This document shows positions 9,261-18,326 of a stretch of DNA of 64,000 nucleotides, one piece after another. Source of the stretch: Gammaproteobacteria bacterium (GTDB taxonomy: Bacteria; Pseudomonadota; Gammaproteobacteria; Eutrophobiales; Eutrophobiaceae); the NCBI GenBank assembly GCA_028279365.1, contig JANQNX010000001.1, forward strand, positions 116,579-180,578. The letters are read 5' to 3'. Within the stretch, counting starts at the first letter, position 1; each line of letters opens with the position of its first letter. Both the position numbers and the translations under genes were made by a program. Under the pieces are notes generated by a model. It saw only the letters and a list, made by a program, of their open reading frames with translations, was not told where the DNA came from and did not search any database.

Positions 9261-11177
9261 GTGGATATAAATAATTTACACGTCCTCTTTGAGGAGGAGG
9301 GGCCATGGAATATCGAAGTTGCATTAAATAGAGATCTAGTCGATGCATCTCTGCACTTTGGACTTGATGTTAGGGATTATCCAGAAAATCTTAAAAAGAT
9401 TGATATATCAAAATATTCAAATAATGCTTCAAAGATTATGAGGGAGCAGCTTCCAGAATATTTCTGGAAGTTTTCATTGAAAACTAATTTTATAGATATT
9501 CGAGAAATTTTTTCTGGGAATAATCTTTGGTGGTTATTGCCTTTGTCAGAAAAAAGTGCTCTCAGAGTTCCTGCCGTTAATAAAATATTTCATATTTTAA
9601 TATTAAAAGAAGTTGTTAATGATAATAACATTAAATCATTAACTCTTTATTCTAATGATAAATATATTCAGGAGTTAATAATATCTATTTGCAAACTGCG
9701 TGAAATATCAATAAATGTCAAGTCTAAATCTAACAGTTCAAATAAATATAAAATGCTAAGTTATATCAAGCTCAATTTAATTAGAGCTCTGTATTTTTTT
9801 ATTTCCTGGGTTATTTTAAGAACCAAGTATTTAAAATCATCAAAAAAAATCAAAAATCAGTATCAATTTTTACTTTGTTGTCTTTATCCGTCATATTTTG
9901 AATTCGATTTAGAGACTGGCAGAGAGAAAGATACTCTCTTCGGTAAGTTATCGAACTATTTTGAAAGTAAAAATGTAAAATATGCATGTATTAGTCAAAA
10001 CATGTATGAATATAAAGAATGCTTCTCTTTAAATATAGAAGATCTGGCAAATCAAAATATTTTTATTGTAGATGGATACATCAAATTGATAGATGTTTTC
10101 AAAATAATATTTTCATTTCTGAATTTATGGAGCGTATTTTTATGGAACAAAAAAACACTTCGAGAAAACCTTTTGCTTAATGGTATAAATTTTTCAAAAT
10201 TACTGATTAATGAATTAAATCACGAGATACTAGCTGGTGATACGATATTTAACTATTTGATAATGACCTATGGATTAAGTGGTTTTATAAGCAATAATGC
10301 TAATATCAAGCACGTTTTTTATACATTTGAGTACCAATCAAGAGAGCGAGCAATTGAATCAGCAATAGCTTTAATTAAGAAAAATATAATTACATATGGT
10401 ATTCAATCCAACACTATGATCCTAAATCATTTAAACTGGTTTTTTTGTAAAGATGAAGTAGAAAATGTAAGTCATGCATATAGAGCTGTATTGCCAAATA
10501 AGTTATGTGTTTATAGTGATGTAGATTACATAAATTTCAGTAAGAGAGTGGATAAAGATAAATTATATAAAATTGGTGCATTAAGACATGATTCATTAAA
10601 AGATGAATCTGAAAAAAAATATGATATAGACGTTTTTAAACAAGAAAACTATATTCCGAATGATTTAGATATGTTTTTGCTTGCATTATCTGTATCTAGA
10701 AGAGAGAGTCAATACTTGTTGGAACTTGTGTTTTCCAGTTTAAAAAATAAAAAAATATTTTTACTCATTAAATTTCATCCCCTGAATAATATGCATGATA
10801 AATTAATTGCAGTTGCAAAAAAATACAAATTTGAAAATTATAAAGTATTTGATTCCGGTCTTGGAATGCTTGTTAATTTGTCAACCGCAATAATTCAGCC
10901 AGGCTCGTCTGTTGCAGTATATTCTATTGCCTTAAATAGAATGCCTATAATATTTTATGAGCCTTCAAGTAATATACCGTTTTCGATAAGAGATTATGAA
11001 AAATCTGCTTTCTTTGTAAGAAATAAAACGGAGCTAGAGAAGGCTATATCGAGCTGTGTAGTAAAAGACAATCATTTTTTTGAAAAAAAATCATCCTGGC
11101 AGGAAGTAATAAGTAATTTATTAGATAAAAATGATGGGAAAGCAAGTCAACGATTGTATGATATAATTAGTCGTTGA
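9261..11177 (+). CDS. Unrecognised large polysaccharide-locus protein, GT-B-like C-terminus
   Basis: A 638-residue protein read from GTG at 9261 with GAAG upstream. No family is recognised with confidence. The C-terminal third resembles a GT-B donor domain: FHPLNN at about 507, then STAIIQPGSSVAVYSIALNRMPIIFYEP, analogous to the end of the left-edge gene at 2-1678 (SLGDEILAMRKPVIFF). One hydrophobic segment around residues 172-186 could be a membrane or buried helix. A transferase assembling the glycan repeat is the best guess. It is very AT-rich. Confidence 0.5.
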   Translation: MDINNLHVLFEEEGPWNIEVALNRDLVDASLHFGLDVRDYPENLKKIDISKYSNNASKIMREQLPEYFWKFSLKTNFIDIREIFSGNNLWWLLPLSEKSALRVPAVNKIFHILILKEVVNDNNIKSLTLYSNDKYIQELIISICKLREISINVKSKSNSSNKYKMLSYIKLNLIRALYFFISWVILRTKYLKSSKKIKNQYQFLLCCLYPSYFEFDLETGREKDTLFGKLSNYFESKNVKYACISQNMYEYKECFSLNIEDLANQNIFIVDGYIKLIDVFKIIFSFLNLWSVFLWNKKTLRENLLLNGINFSKLLINELNHEILAGDTIFNYLIMTYGLSGFISNNANIKHVFYTFEYQSRERAIESAIALIKKNIITYGIQSNTMILNHLNWFFCKDEVENVSHAYRAVLPNKLCVYSDVDYINFSKRVDKDKLYKIGALRHDSLKDESEKKYDIDVFKQENYIPNDLDMFLLALSVSRRESQYLLELVFSSLKNKKIFLLIKFHPLNNMHDKLIAVAKKYKFENYKVFDSGLGMLVNLSTAIIQPGSSVAVYSIALNRMPIIFYEPSSNIPFSIRDYEKSAFFVRNKTELEKAISSCVVKDNHFFEKKSSWQEVISNLLDKNDGKASQRLYDIISR

Positions 11178-11202
11178 TTTATAACCGGCAATTATTAATA
11201 GA

Positions 11203-12753
11203 ATGAGTTTAAAAGTATTATTTCTCTATCCTAATCATAAAGGCATGAACATGCTGCCACCAGCAATCGGGCTCTTATCTTCGTGTCTAAAAAGAGAAGG
11301 GTTTGACGTTAAGTTATTCGATACTACCTACTATGATAAACTTGACAGAGAATCCCCTGACTCAGATAAATCAAAAACTGACAGGTTAATGGCTCGTCCA
11401 TATAAAATGCCTCACGAACTTACAATAAAATATACAAATGTTTTTGACGATTTTGTTAAAGAGGTTGAGTCATATGGTCCGGATTTAATTGCTTTATCTG
11501 CAACAGAGGATATGTTTGAGCTTGGCTTGCAATTATTAAATAAGATCAAGCATCATAATATATTAACAATAGCTGGTGGCGTTTTCCCAACATTTGCGCC
11601 GAGACTTGTATTAAGTTTTGATGCGATTGATATTGTTTGTAAAGGTGAAGGGGAGGATGCACTTGTTGAATTATGCAAGAGACTTGAATCAGGTAAACCA
11701 TTTAATGATATAAATAACCTTTGGGTAAAAACAAAAAAAGGTGATATTAAAGTCAATCCTACTGGAATGATTAATATGGATGCTAATCCATTAATTGACA
11801 TGAGTTTGTTTGAAGAAGCAAGGTTTTACAGGCCTATGGGAGGCAAGGTATACCGAATGTTTCCAGTTGAGACACATAGAGGTTGTCCTTATAAATGTAC
11901 ATTTTGCAATTCTCCGTCTCAAATGAAAATGTATAGAGAAGAAGCGGGAACCAGTTATCTAAGAAGAAAATCTTTTGAAAATATGAGGAGAGAGCTTTTA
12001 TTTTATAAAAATGAAATGAAAGCAGAATATTTATACTTTTGGGCTGATACGTTTTTTTCTTGGAAAAAAGGTGAGTTCGAAGAGTTTGCTGAGATGTACA
12101 AGGAAATAAACTTACCCTTTTGGTGTCAAACTCGAGTCGAAACAGTTAATAGAGAAAGACTTGAGCTTTTGAAAGAAATTGGTTGTGCCCGCATATCTTT
12201 CGGTCTTGAACATGGTAATCGAGAATTTAGAGCAAAATATCTTGATAGAAGAATGTCCAATGAGGTCATTATAAACGGCCTTCGTCTTGTTAGAGAGACA
12301 GGGATACCTTTTAGCGTGAATAATATACTTGGTTTCCCTTATGAAACCTATGAGCTTGCATTCGACACTATTAGAATTAACCGTGAATTTAAAGCAGATG
12401 ACAGAAATGCTTATTCGTTCACACCATTTTCTGGAACACCATTAAGGGCAGTTTGTGAATCTTTAGGCTATGTACGTAATGACCAAATAGTTAAATCAAT
12501 GGTTGCGGACGGTTCTATACTTGATATGCCGCAATTTCCAAGAAAACAAGTAATGGGCCTTGTTAAAACTTTTAATATGTATGTCAACTTTCCTGAATCA
12601 AGATGGAATGAAATTAAACAGGCAGAACAAGATACTCCAGAAGGAAATCGTATATATTCAGAGTTAAAGCAAGAGTTTGTTGAAAAATTTTGGGACGAAG
12701 AATCTACTTCATTTGAAAGAGCAAGTAGTGAAGAGATGAATATTTCTCCTTAA
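11203..12753 (+). CDS. B12-binding-type radical SAM protein
   Basis: A 516-residue protein in the B12-binding radical SAM layout. Residues 1-165 form a cobalamin-binding-like Rossmann domain (PPAIGLLSSCLK; AGGVFPTFAP) but lack an obvious DxHxxG cobalamin-ligand motif. The radical SAM domain has C228-PYK-C232-TF-C235, with FGLEHGN and the NNILGFPYET segment typical of the Elp3/MiaB-like barrel. Relatives catalyse methylation or rearrangement at unactivated carbons. It stands between the 638-residue unknown and the CDP-sugar module, so a modification of a sugar or lipid carbon is plausible. Confidence 0.85.
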   Translation: MSLKVLFLYPNHKGMNMLPPAIGLLSSCLKREGFDVKLFDTTYYDKLDRESPDSDKSKTDRLMARPYKMPHELTIKYTNVFDDFVKEVESYGPDLIALSATEDMFELGLQLLNKIKHHNILTIAGGVFPTFAPRLVLSFDAIDIVCKGEGEDALVELCKRLESGKPFNDINNLWVKTKKGDIKVNPTGMINMDANPLIDMSLFEEARFYRPMGGKVYRMFPVETHRGCPYKCTFCNSPSQMKMYREEAGTSYLRRKSFENMRRELLFYKNEMKAEYLYFWADTFFSWKKGEFEEFAEMYKEINLPFWCQTRVETVNRERLELLKEIGCARISFGLEHGNREFRAKYLDRRMSNEVIINGLRLVRETGIPFSVNNILGFPYETYELAFDTIRINREFKADDRNAYSFTPFSGTPLRAVCESLGYVRNDQIVKSMVADGSILDMPQFPRKQVMGLVKTFNMYVNFPESRWNEIKQAEQDTPEGNRIYSELKQEFVEKFWDEESTSFERASSEEMNISP

Positions 12754-12792
12754 TCAAGTAACGAATATTATTTACACTTCTATCTCAAATCC

Positions 12793-13887
12793 ATGATTCT
12801 GGATCAGTTTAAAGATTCTAAAGTCTTAATAACAGGCCACACTGGATTTAAAGGCTCATGGCTTTCAGCTTGGTTAAATAGTATTGGCGCTGATATTTAT
12901 GGAATTTCAATAAGTGAAGTTAGTAAACCATCACATTTTTCAGTTTTAAAATTAGAAAAAAATATATGTCATCGTCTTCTTGATATTAGGGACTTTGATG
13001 CCTTAAATGAGGCTATCAATTCCGTTCAACCAGATTTTGTTTTTCATTTGGCAGCACAGTCTCTAGTAAAAGAGTCATATAAAAGTCCATTAGAGACCTT
13101 TTCTACAAATTCATTGGGAACTGCTCATGTTCTAGAGACATTGAGAAATCTCGAAAAGGAATGCAGTTTGGTATTGATAACTAGTGACAAATGTTATGAA
13201 AACAAAGAGTGGATATGGGGTTATAAGGAAACTGACAGACTAGGCGGTAAAGATCCATACAGTGCCTCCAAGGCTGCAGCTGAGAATATAATTTATGCCT
13301 ATCTAAATTCTTTCTTTGATAATTCAAACATAAGAATTGGAGTTGGGCGCGCGGGTAATGTTATTGGTGGTGGCGATTGGGCAGAAAATAGAATTGTTCC
13401 GGATTGCGTGAAGGCATGGTCAAATAATGAAACTGTGCAAATAAGGAATCCTTCATCAACAAGGCCATGGCAACATGTTCTTGAGCCCCTTAGCGGATAT
13501 TTGACTCTAGCCTTACAATTACAAGATCGAAAAGAGAAATCTCCTTGTGGAGAAGCTTTTAACTTTGGTCCACCTGCAGATCATAATTATTCTGTTTCAT
13601 ATTTGTTAGAACAGATGAGTAAACATTGGAGTCAAGCAAAATGGCATGATATTTCAAATAATACTAAGCAACCTTACGAAGCGGGTTTGTTGAAATTAAA
13701 TTGTGATAAAGCAAAACAGTATTTATCTTGGGAACCGACATTAAATTTTGAAGAAACAGTTAAGTTTACTATAGATTGGTATCGTCGATATTACACAGGT
13801 CAATCAAATATGACTGATGTAACATTAAGTCAGATTGAAGCGTATACAAATCTTGCACAAGATAGAATGATTCAATGGGCGACGTAA
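12793..13887 (+). CDS. rfbG: CDP-glucose 4,6-dehydratase
   Basis: A 364-residue extended SDR that matches RfbG/DdhB throughout. The cofactor motif TGHTGFKGSW (residues 14-23) is diagnostic; catalytic residues are T130 (LITSDK), Y156 and K160 (YSASK). It converts CDP-D-glucose to CDP-4-keto-6-deoxy-D-glucose. It overlaps the cupin epimerase gene by 13 bp and is followed by the cytidylyltransferase that makes its substrate, so 12793-16002 is one pathway module. The length agrees with the family (about 360). Confidence 0.93.
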   Translation: MILDQFKDSKVLITGHTGFKGSWLSAWLNSIGADIYGISISEVSKPSHFSVLKLEKNICHRLLDIRDFDALNEAINSVQPDFVFHLAAQSLVKESYKSPLETFSTNSLGTAHVLETLRNLEKECSLVLITSDKCYENKEWIWGYKETDRLGGKDPYSASKAAAENIIYAYLNSFFDNSNIRIGVGRAGNVIGGGDWAENRIVPDCVKAWSNNETVQIRNPSSTRPWQHVLEPLSGYLTLALQLQDRKEKSPCGEAFNFGPPADHNYSVSYLLEQMSKHWSQAKWHDISNNTKQPYEAGLLKLNCDKAKQYLSWEPTLNFEETVKFTIDWYRRYYTGQSNMTDVTLSQIEAYTNLAQDRMIQWAT

Positions 13888-14324
13888 TCGAAGGCGTAGT
13901 AACGACTCCTCTCGACATAATAACTGGCGATGATGGGGATGTAATGCATGCTTTTAAAAAGATAGAGCCCGATTATAAGAGCTTTGGAGAGGCCTATTTT
14001 TCTTCTGTTAAGTATGATCATATTAAGGCTTGGAAGAAACATTTAATCATGACACTAAATATAGTTGTGCCTGTTGGTGAGATAAAGTTTGTATTGTTTG
14101 ATGATCGTAAAAATTCAATTTCAAAAAATAATTTTCTCGAAATAAATTTGTCAACTGAGAATTACCAAAGATTAACAGTTCCAGCCGGAATATGGACAGG
14201 ATTTCAAGGTGTCTCAAAAGGTTTGAATTTATTATTGAACATTGCCGATATCCCTCATGATCCTGAAGAAGCTGATAATCTAGGAATAAATGAAATTCAA
14301 TATGATTGGAGTATGAGTAAGTGA
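13875..14324 (+). CDS. RmlC-like sugar 3,5-epimerase (cupin)
   Basis: A 149-residue cupin resembling dTDP-4-dehydrorhamnose 3,5-epimerase but shorter than RmlC (about 180). The core KKHLIMTLNIVVPVGEIKFVLFDDR and LTVPAGIWTGFQG correspond to the RmlC jelly roll. The usual RGLHxQ catalytic histidine region is replaced by IKAWKKH, so the chemistry may be a single-centre epimerisation. It overlaps rfbG by 13 bp and ends in a 4-bp GTGA overlap with rfbF. It most likely acts on CDP-4-keto-6-deoxyglucose. Confidence 0.75.
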   Translation: MGDVIEGVVTTPLDIITGDDGDVMHAFKKIEPDYKSFGEAYFSSVKYDHIKAWKKHLIMTLNIVVPVGEIKFVLFDDRKNSISKNNFLEINLSTENYQRLTVPAGIWTGFQGVSKGLNLLLNIADIPHDPEEADNLGINEIQYDWSMSK

Positions 14325-15085
14325 AGGTATTACTACTAGCGGGTGGTTTTGGTACACGTATGGCGGAATATACCGAAAGTATTCCAAAGCCAATGGTTAC
14401 AATAGCCGGAAAGCCTATACTTTGGCATATTATGCAGCGATATGCCAAATTTGGATACAATGAGTTCATCATAGCACTAGGTTATAAAGCAGATGTTATA
14501 AAGGAATATTTTGTAAATTATTCAATTCTTAATTCAGATTTTATGGTTGACCTTGCTAACGGACAAATTGAGACATTCCAGAATAATTCCGTTGACTGGA
14601 AAATAACGTTAGTTGATACAGGTCAGGAAACAATGACTGGTGGACGAGTTAAAAGATTAAAGAATTATATAAATGATGAAACCTGTTTATTAACATATGG
14701 TGATGGTATATCTGATATTGATATTAGCAAGTTGGTGAATTTTCATAAACAACATGGAAAGATGGTTACTGTGACCGGTGTCCATCCAACTGCAAGATTT
14801 GGTGAAATTAAAATTGAAAATGAGCAAGTCGTATCATTTAAAGAAAAGCCGCAAACAGCATCAGGATGGATTAATGGTGGTTTCTTTGTTATTGAACCTG
14901 AATTTTTTGATTTGATTGAGAATGATCAAACCATTCTTGAACATGAGCCGCTGGAATATGCGGCAAAAAAAGGACAGTTAATGGCATATTGCCATGATGG
15001 TTTTTGGCAATGTATGGATACAAAAAGAGAAAGAGACCAATTAGAGGTATTGTGGAATACAGGTAATGCACCCTGGAAGTTATGA
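14321..15085 (+). CDS. rfbF: Glucose-1-phosphate cytidylyltransferase
   Basis: A 254-residue nucleotidyltransferase matching RfbF/DdhA. The N-terminal signature LAGGFGTRMAEYT (residues 6-18), SIPKPMVTIAGKP and the later TYGDGISD and GGFFVIEPEFFD segments are characteristic. It makes CDP-glucose from CTP and glucose-1-phosphate, feeding rfbG. The start is GTG at 14321, overlapping the stop of the cupin gene; the stop overlaps the next gene by 4 bp. Confidence 0.93.
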   Translation: MKVLLLAGGFGTRMAEYTESIPKPMVTIAGKPILWHIMQRYAKFGYNEFIIALGYKADVIKEYFVNYSILNSDFMVDLANGQIETFQNNSVDWKITLVDTGQETMTGGRVKRLKNYINDETCLLTYGDGISDIDISKLVNFHKQHGKMVTVTGVHPTARFGEIKIENEQVVSFKEKPQTASGWINGGFFVIEPEFFDLIENDQTILEHEPLEYAAKKGQLMAYCHDGFWQCMDTKRERDQLEVLWNTGNAPWKL

Positions 15086-16002
15086 GCAATGATAAAATAT
15101 TAATTATTGGGGGCAGTGGGTTTATTGGGTCACACATGACCACAAAGGCTATCGAAAAATATCAGAATGTAACTGTCATAAACTTGAACGAGAAGGATAA
15201 TCAAAAAAAAGAGAATGTAAATACGATTATCTGTGATATATGTGATGAAGAAAGATTATCAAAAGAATTAAGTGATAAAAATTTTGAATACATAATAAAT
15301 TGTTCAGGTTATATAGATCATTCATCCTTAAAACAAGGAGGTTATAAAGTTGTTGAACACCACTTTAATGGTGTATTGAATATTATCAAACAAATTAACA
15401 AGGTTAATCTCAAAGCTTTCATTCAATTAGGAAGTAGTGATGAATATGGTGATAATGAATCGCCACAGCATGAAGAACAACGAGAGTCACCAATCTCTCC
15501 TTATTCACTGGCCAAATTATCTACAACAAATTTGCTTCAGATGCTCTATAAACAGGATGGTTTCCCCGCAGTTATTTATCGTTTGTTCCTGGTCTATGGG
15601 CCTGGTCAATCACAGAATAGATTTGTTCCGTATACAATCAATTCCTGCTTAAATAATATTACCTTCCCGGTATCTGAAGGTCATCAAGTCAGAGATTTTT
15701 GTTATATTGATGATGTTACAGATGCCATTATAGGTTCATTGGATAATAAAAAAATTCATGGTGAAGTAATTAATCTCGCTTCTGGGAACCCGGTAACTAT
15801 CAGGGAAATGATTAATAAGATTTGCAAGCTATCAGGTGGTGGGAATCCTGTTTTTGGAAAAGTACCGTATCGAGAAGGTGAAAACATGTCTTTATATGCG
15901 AATATCGATAAGGCGAAAAAAACATTGGCCTGGTCACCGAAAGTAAGCATTGATGACGGTCTTGAAAAAACAATTAATTTCTATAAATCCACTATATATT
16001 AA
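15082..16002 (+). CDS. NAD(P)-dependent nucleotide-sugar reductase/epimerase
   Basis: A 306-residue extended SDR: Rossmann motif G10-G-S-G-F-I-G16, S118/S119, Y141 and K145 (YSLAK). It starts in a 4-bp overlap with rfbF. Its place at the end of the CDP-sugar module suggests it reduces the 4-keto group of the CDP-6-deoxyhexose, as RfbJ-like CDP-sugar synthases do. No CDP-4-keto-6-deoxyglucose 3-dehydratase (DdhC/RfbH) is present, so the product should keep its C3 hydroxyl. This is an inference from gene content. Confidence 0.8.
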   Translation: MSNDKILIIGGSGFIGSHMTTKAIEKYQNVTVINLNEKDNQKKENVNTIICDICDEERLSKELSDKNFEYIINCSGYIDHSSLKQGGYKVVEHHFNGVLNIIKQINKVNLKAFIQLGSSDEYGDNESPQHEEQRESPISPYSLAKLSTTNLLQMLYKQDGFPAVIYRLFLVYGPGQSQNRFVPYTINSCLNNITFPVSEGHQVRDFCYIDDVTDAIIGSLDNKKIHGEVINLASGNPVTIREMINKICKLSGGGNPVFGKVPYREGENMSLYANIDKAKKTLAWSPKVSIDDGLEKTINFYKSTIY

Positions 16003-16005
16003 TTT

Positions 16006-16923
16006 ATGCAGGAATTACCATTAGTCAGTATCATTATAAATACGCATAATGATACTGAGTACCTTGAGCAGGCAATTAGTTCTGCTTTATCTCAGACCTA
16101 TAAGAATATAGAAGTTATACTATATGATAATGCATCAGATGTTGATATAAAAAAGTATATAAAGAAATATATCGGAGAAATAAAATATTATCGATCAGAA
16201 ACGTTCCTAACACTTGGTGCAGCAAGGAATGCCGCAATACAAAAATCCAAAGGAGAATTCATCACTTTTTTGGATGCAGATGATATTTATATTGATGAAA
16301 AACTTGAAAAACAGATTCCATTATTCGACAAAAGTTCGATAGGACTGGTGTATTCTAACACTTTTCACCTGATTCGATCTGGCAATATATGGTCTGATGA
16401 AAAGTTACATGATAGGCCAATGCCAGAAGGTCAAATATTCTGTGATTTACTAAAGCGAAATTTAATCCCTTTTAATACAGCTGTATTTAGAAGATCCTGT
16501 TTACATGAAAATACTAAATACTGGTTTAATGAAAGTTTTGATTTTTGTACAGACTATGAACTTTTTCTTCGGATAAGTCATGATAATGATATTGCTTATG
16601 TTGAGGAGGTCCTGGGCAAATGGCGTATACATGGTGAAAATTACACATTCAAAAAACCTTATCTTATTTCAGCAGAAAGGTATTTAATGATTCCGAGGAT
16701 TTTGGAATACGAACCAGAGCTTTTTAATAAATATAAAAAAGAAATGAATATCTTTTTATCCGAAATTTATATTGATATGGGACGTTACTTTATGTCTCTG
16801 GGAAACAAACGGGATGGTTTAATCGCTTTTTTTACAGCAATATTAAGTTCATTTACAAAAAAGAGTGTCAGTTTATTTGCGCATGGTTTTAAGTCATTGT
16901 TCACATTAGAAAAACAGGGATAA
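16006..16923 (+). CDS. Glycosyltransferase family 2 (GT-A)
   Basis: A 305-residue GT-A fold transferase. The N-terminal strand VSIIINTHNDTEYLEQAI and the DxD-type metal motif D90-A-D92-D93 are clear, and a second acidic/Trp region (CTDYELFLRIS) lies near residue 185. No membrane segment. It begins 3 bp after the reductase gene, so it may add the CDP-derived 6-deoxyhexose to the repeat unit. Confidence 0.87.
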   Translation: MQELPLVSIIINTHNDTEYLEQAISSALSQTYKNIEVILYDNASDVDIKKYIKKYIGEIKYYRSETFLTLGAARNAAIQKSKGEFITFLDADDIYIDEKLEKQIPLFDKSSIGLVYSNTFHLIRSGNIWSDEKLHDRPMPEGQIFCDLLKRNLIPFNTAVFRRSCLHENTKYWFNESFDFCTDYELFLRISHDNDIAYVEEVLGKWRIHGENYTFKKPYLISAERYLMIPRILEYEPELFNKYKKEMNIFLSEIYIDMGRYFMSLGNKRDGLIAFFTAILSSFTKKSVSLFAHGFKSLFTLEKQG

Positions 16924-16938
16924 TAAAATAAAAGCATC

Positions 16939-18321
16939 ATGAGTAAGAATAATATTAAATTTGAAACGATTGGAAATGCCACCATTATCTGTTATGACAA
17001 GGATCCTGTATTAGTAACTGACCCATGGTTTGAAGGAAAACCATATTTCGGTAGCTGGAAGTTATCGCATGAGATTCCCGAAGCACAATTGCAAGCAATA
17101 AAATCCTGTCAATATGTGTGGGTGTCTCATGGCCATCCAGATCATTTGATTTCAGATTCTATAAAATATCTGAAATCTAAAAAAATATTATTACCTGACC
17201 ATCATGGTAAGAGAATATTAGAGGGATTGTCCGAACAAGGATTTAACGTTGAGGTAATTAAAGATAAAAAATGGTTTAAGATTTCAGACTCAATAAAAAT
17301 AATGAGCTTGTGTGATTTTAATCAGGATGCAGTTTTACTTATTGATATTAATGGAAAACTAATCATTAATATGAATGATTGCTGTGCATTTGGCTGGACT
17401 AAATATATCAGAAATATCGTGAAGAATTATGAAACTTCCTTTTATCTCAGGTTATATGCCGGCTATGCCGACATGTGTAATTTTTATGATGATGTTGGCA
17501 ATCAAATTGATGTCTTTGACGCGCCACCCGTTGGAGAATATATCAGCAAGGATACAGATTATTGGGGTGCAAAATATTTCATTCCATTTAGCTCATTTCA
17601 TCAAATGGCCAGATCAGATAGCGTTTGGTTAAACCAATATTTAATTGGTCCGGATAAATATAAAATTCATTATGAATCAGATAGAAGTAAGATATTGCCA
17701 GCATTTATTCAATATGACTGTATTGAAGATAGATGGAATGAAATTGAACCAAAAAAACTTGATGAGGAAATTATTGAACCAGAAGAATTTGGAGATAATT
17801 GGTCTGAAGAATTGGAAAAAGATGAAGTAGAAATGGCCAGGCATTACTTTAAGGCAGTAGAACATTTATATGGGTTTATAGATTTTATAAATCTTAAAGT
17901 AGGTGGCAAAGATAATATTATTGAATTTAGAAAAAAACATTTTAATCGCGGTATTACATTCGAAGCACCAAGAAACTCATTAATGACATCAATAAATTAT
18001 GAAATATTTGATGATATGTTAATCGGTAATTTTATGAAGACGACATTACATGGAAATTGGGGCGAAGATAAGTTATATCCTGATTTTACACCTTATGTTG
18101 CGAAATACGCCGATAACGGTAGGGCAAAATCCAATCAGGATTTGGAAAAATATTTTGAAGAATACCGCAATAGGTATGGGCTTCAGGGAATTATGGATTT
18201 ATTTCAGCATAAGATTGAATTAAAAACCAAGAATATCTATCGAGATTATATTCCCAGAGAGTCCTGGTTTTATCAAAAATCTAAAAATATTTATTATAAA
18301 ATACGTTCTAAAGTATATTAG
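16939..18321 (+). CDS. Metallo-beta-lactamase-fold hydrolase
   Basis: A 460-residue protein whose first half has the MBL-fold signature H64-G-H66-P-D68-H69 preceded by LVTDPWFEG, as in UlaG/NAPE-PLD-like hydrolases. A later NMNDCCAFG segment (about residue 140) may carry another metal ligand. The C-terminal 200 residues are rich in acidic residues and are not recognised. MBL-fold genes do occur in surface-glycan loci; candidate substrates are cyclic or ester-linked sugar intermediates. Its stop lies 5 bp before the next transferase start. Confidence 0.75.
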   Translation: MSKNNIKFETIGNATIICYDKDPVLVTDPWFEGKPYFGSWKLSHEIPEAQLQAIKSCQYVWVSHGHPDHLISDSIKYLKSKKILLPDHHGKRILEGLSEQGFNVEVIKDKKWFKISDSIKIMSLCDFNQDAVLLIDINGKLIINMNDCCAFGWTKYIRNIVKNYETSFYLRLYAGYADMCNFYDDVGNQIDVFDAPPVGEYISKDTDYWGAKYFIPFSSFHQMARSDSVWLNQYLIGPDKYKIHYESDRSKILPAFIQYDCIEDRWNEIEPKKLDEEIIEPEEFGDNWSEELEKDEVEMARHYFKAVEHLYGFIDFINLKVGGKDNIIEFRKKHFNRGITFEAPRNSLMTSINYEIFDDMLIGNFMKTTLHGNWGEDKLYPDFTPYVAKYADNGRAKSNQDLEKYFEEYRNRYGLQGIMDLFQHKIELKTKNIYRDYIPRESWFYQKSKNIYYKIRSKVY

Positions 18322-18326
18322 CGACC

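Noticed and set aside
14047..14472. 141-codon minus-strand frame
   Set aside because: Antisense to the cupin and rfbF genes, which have clear family motifs; no independent coding evidence.
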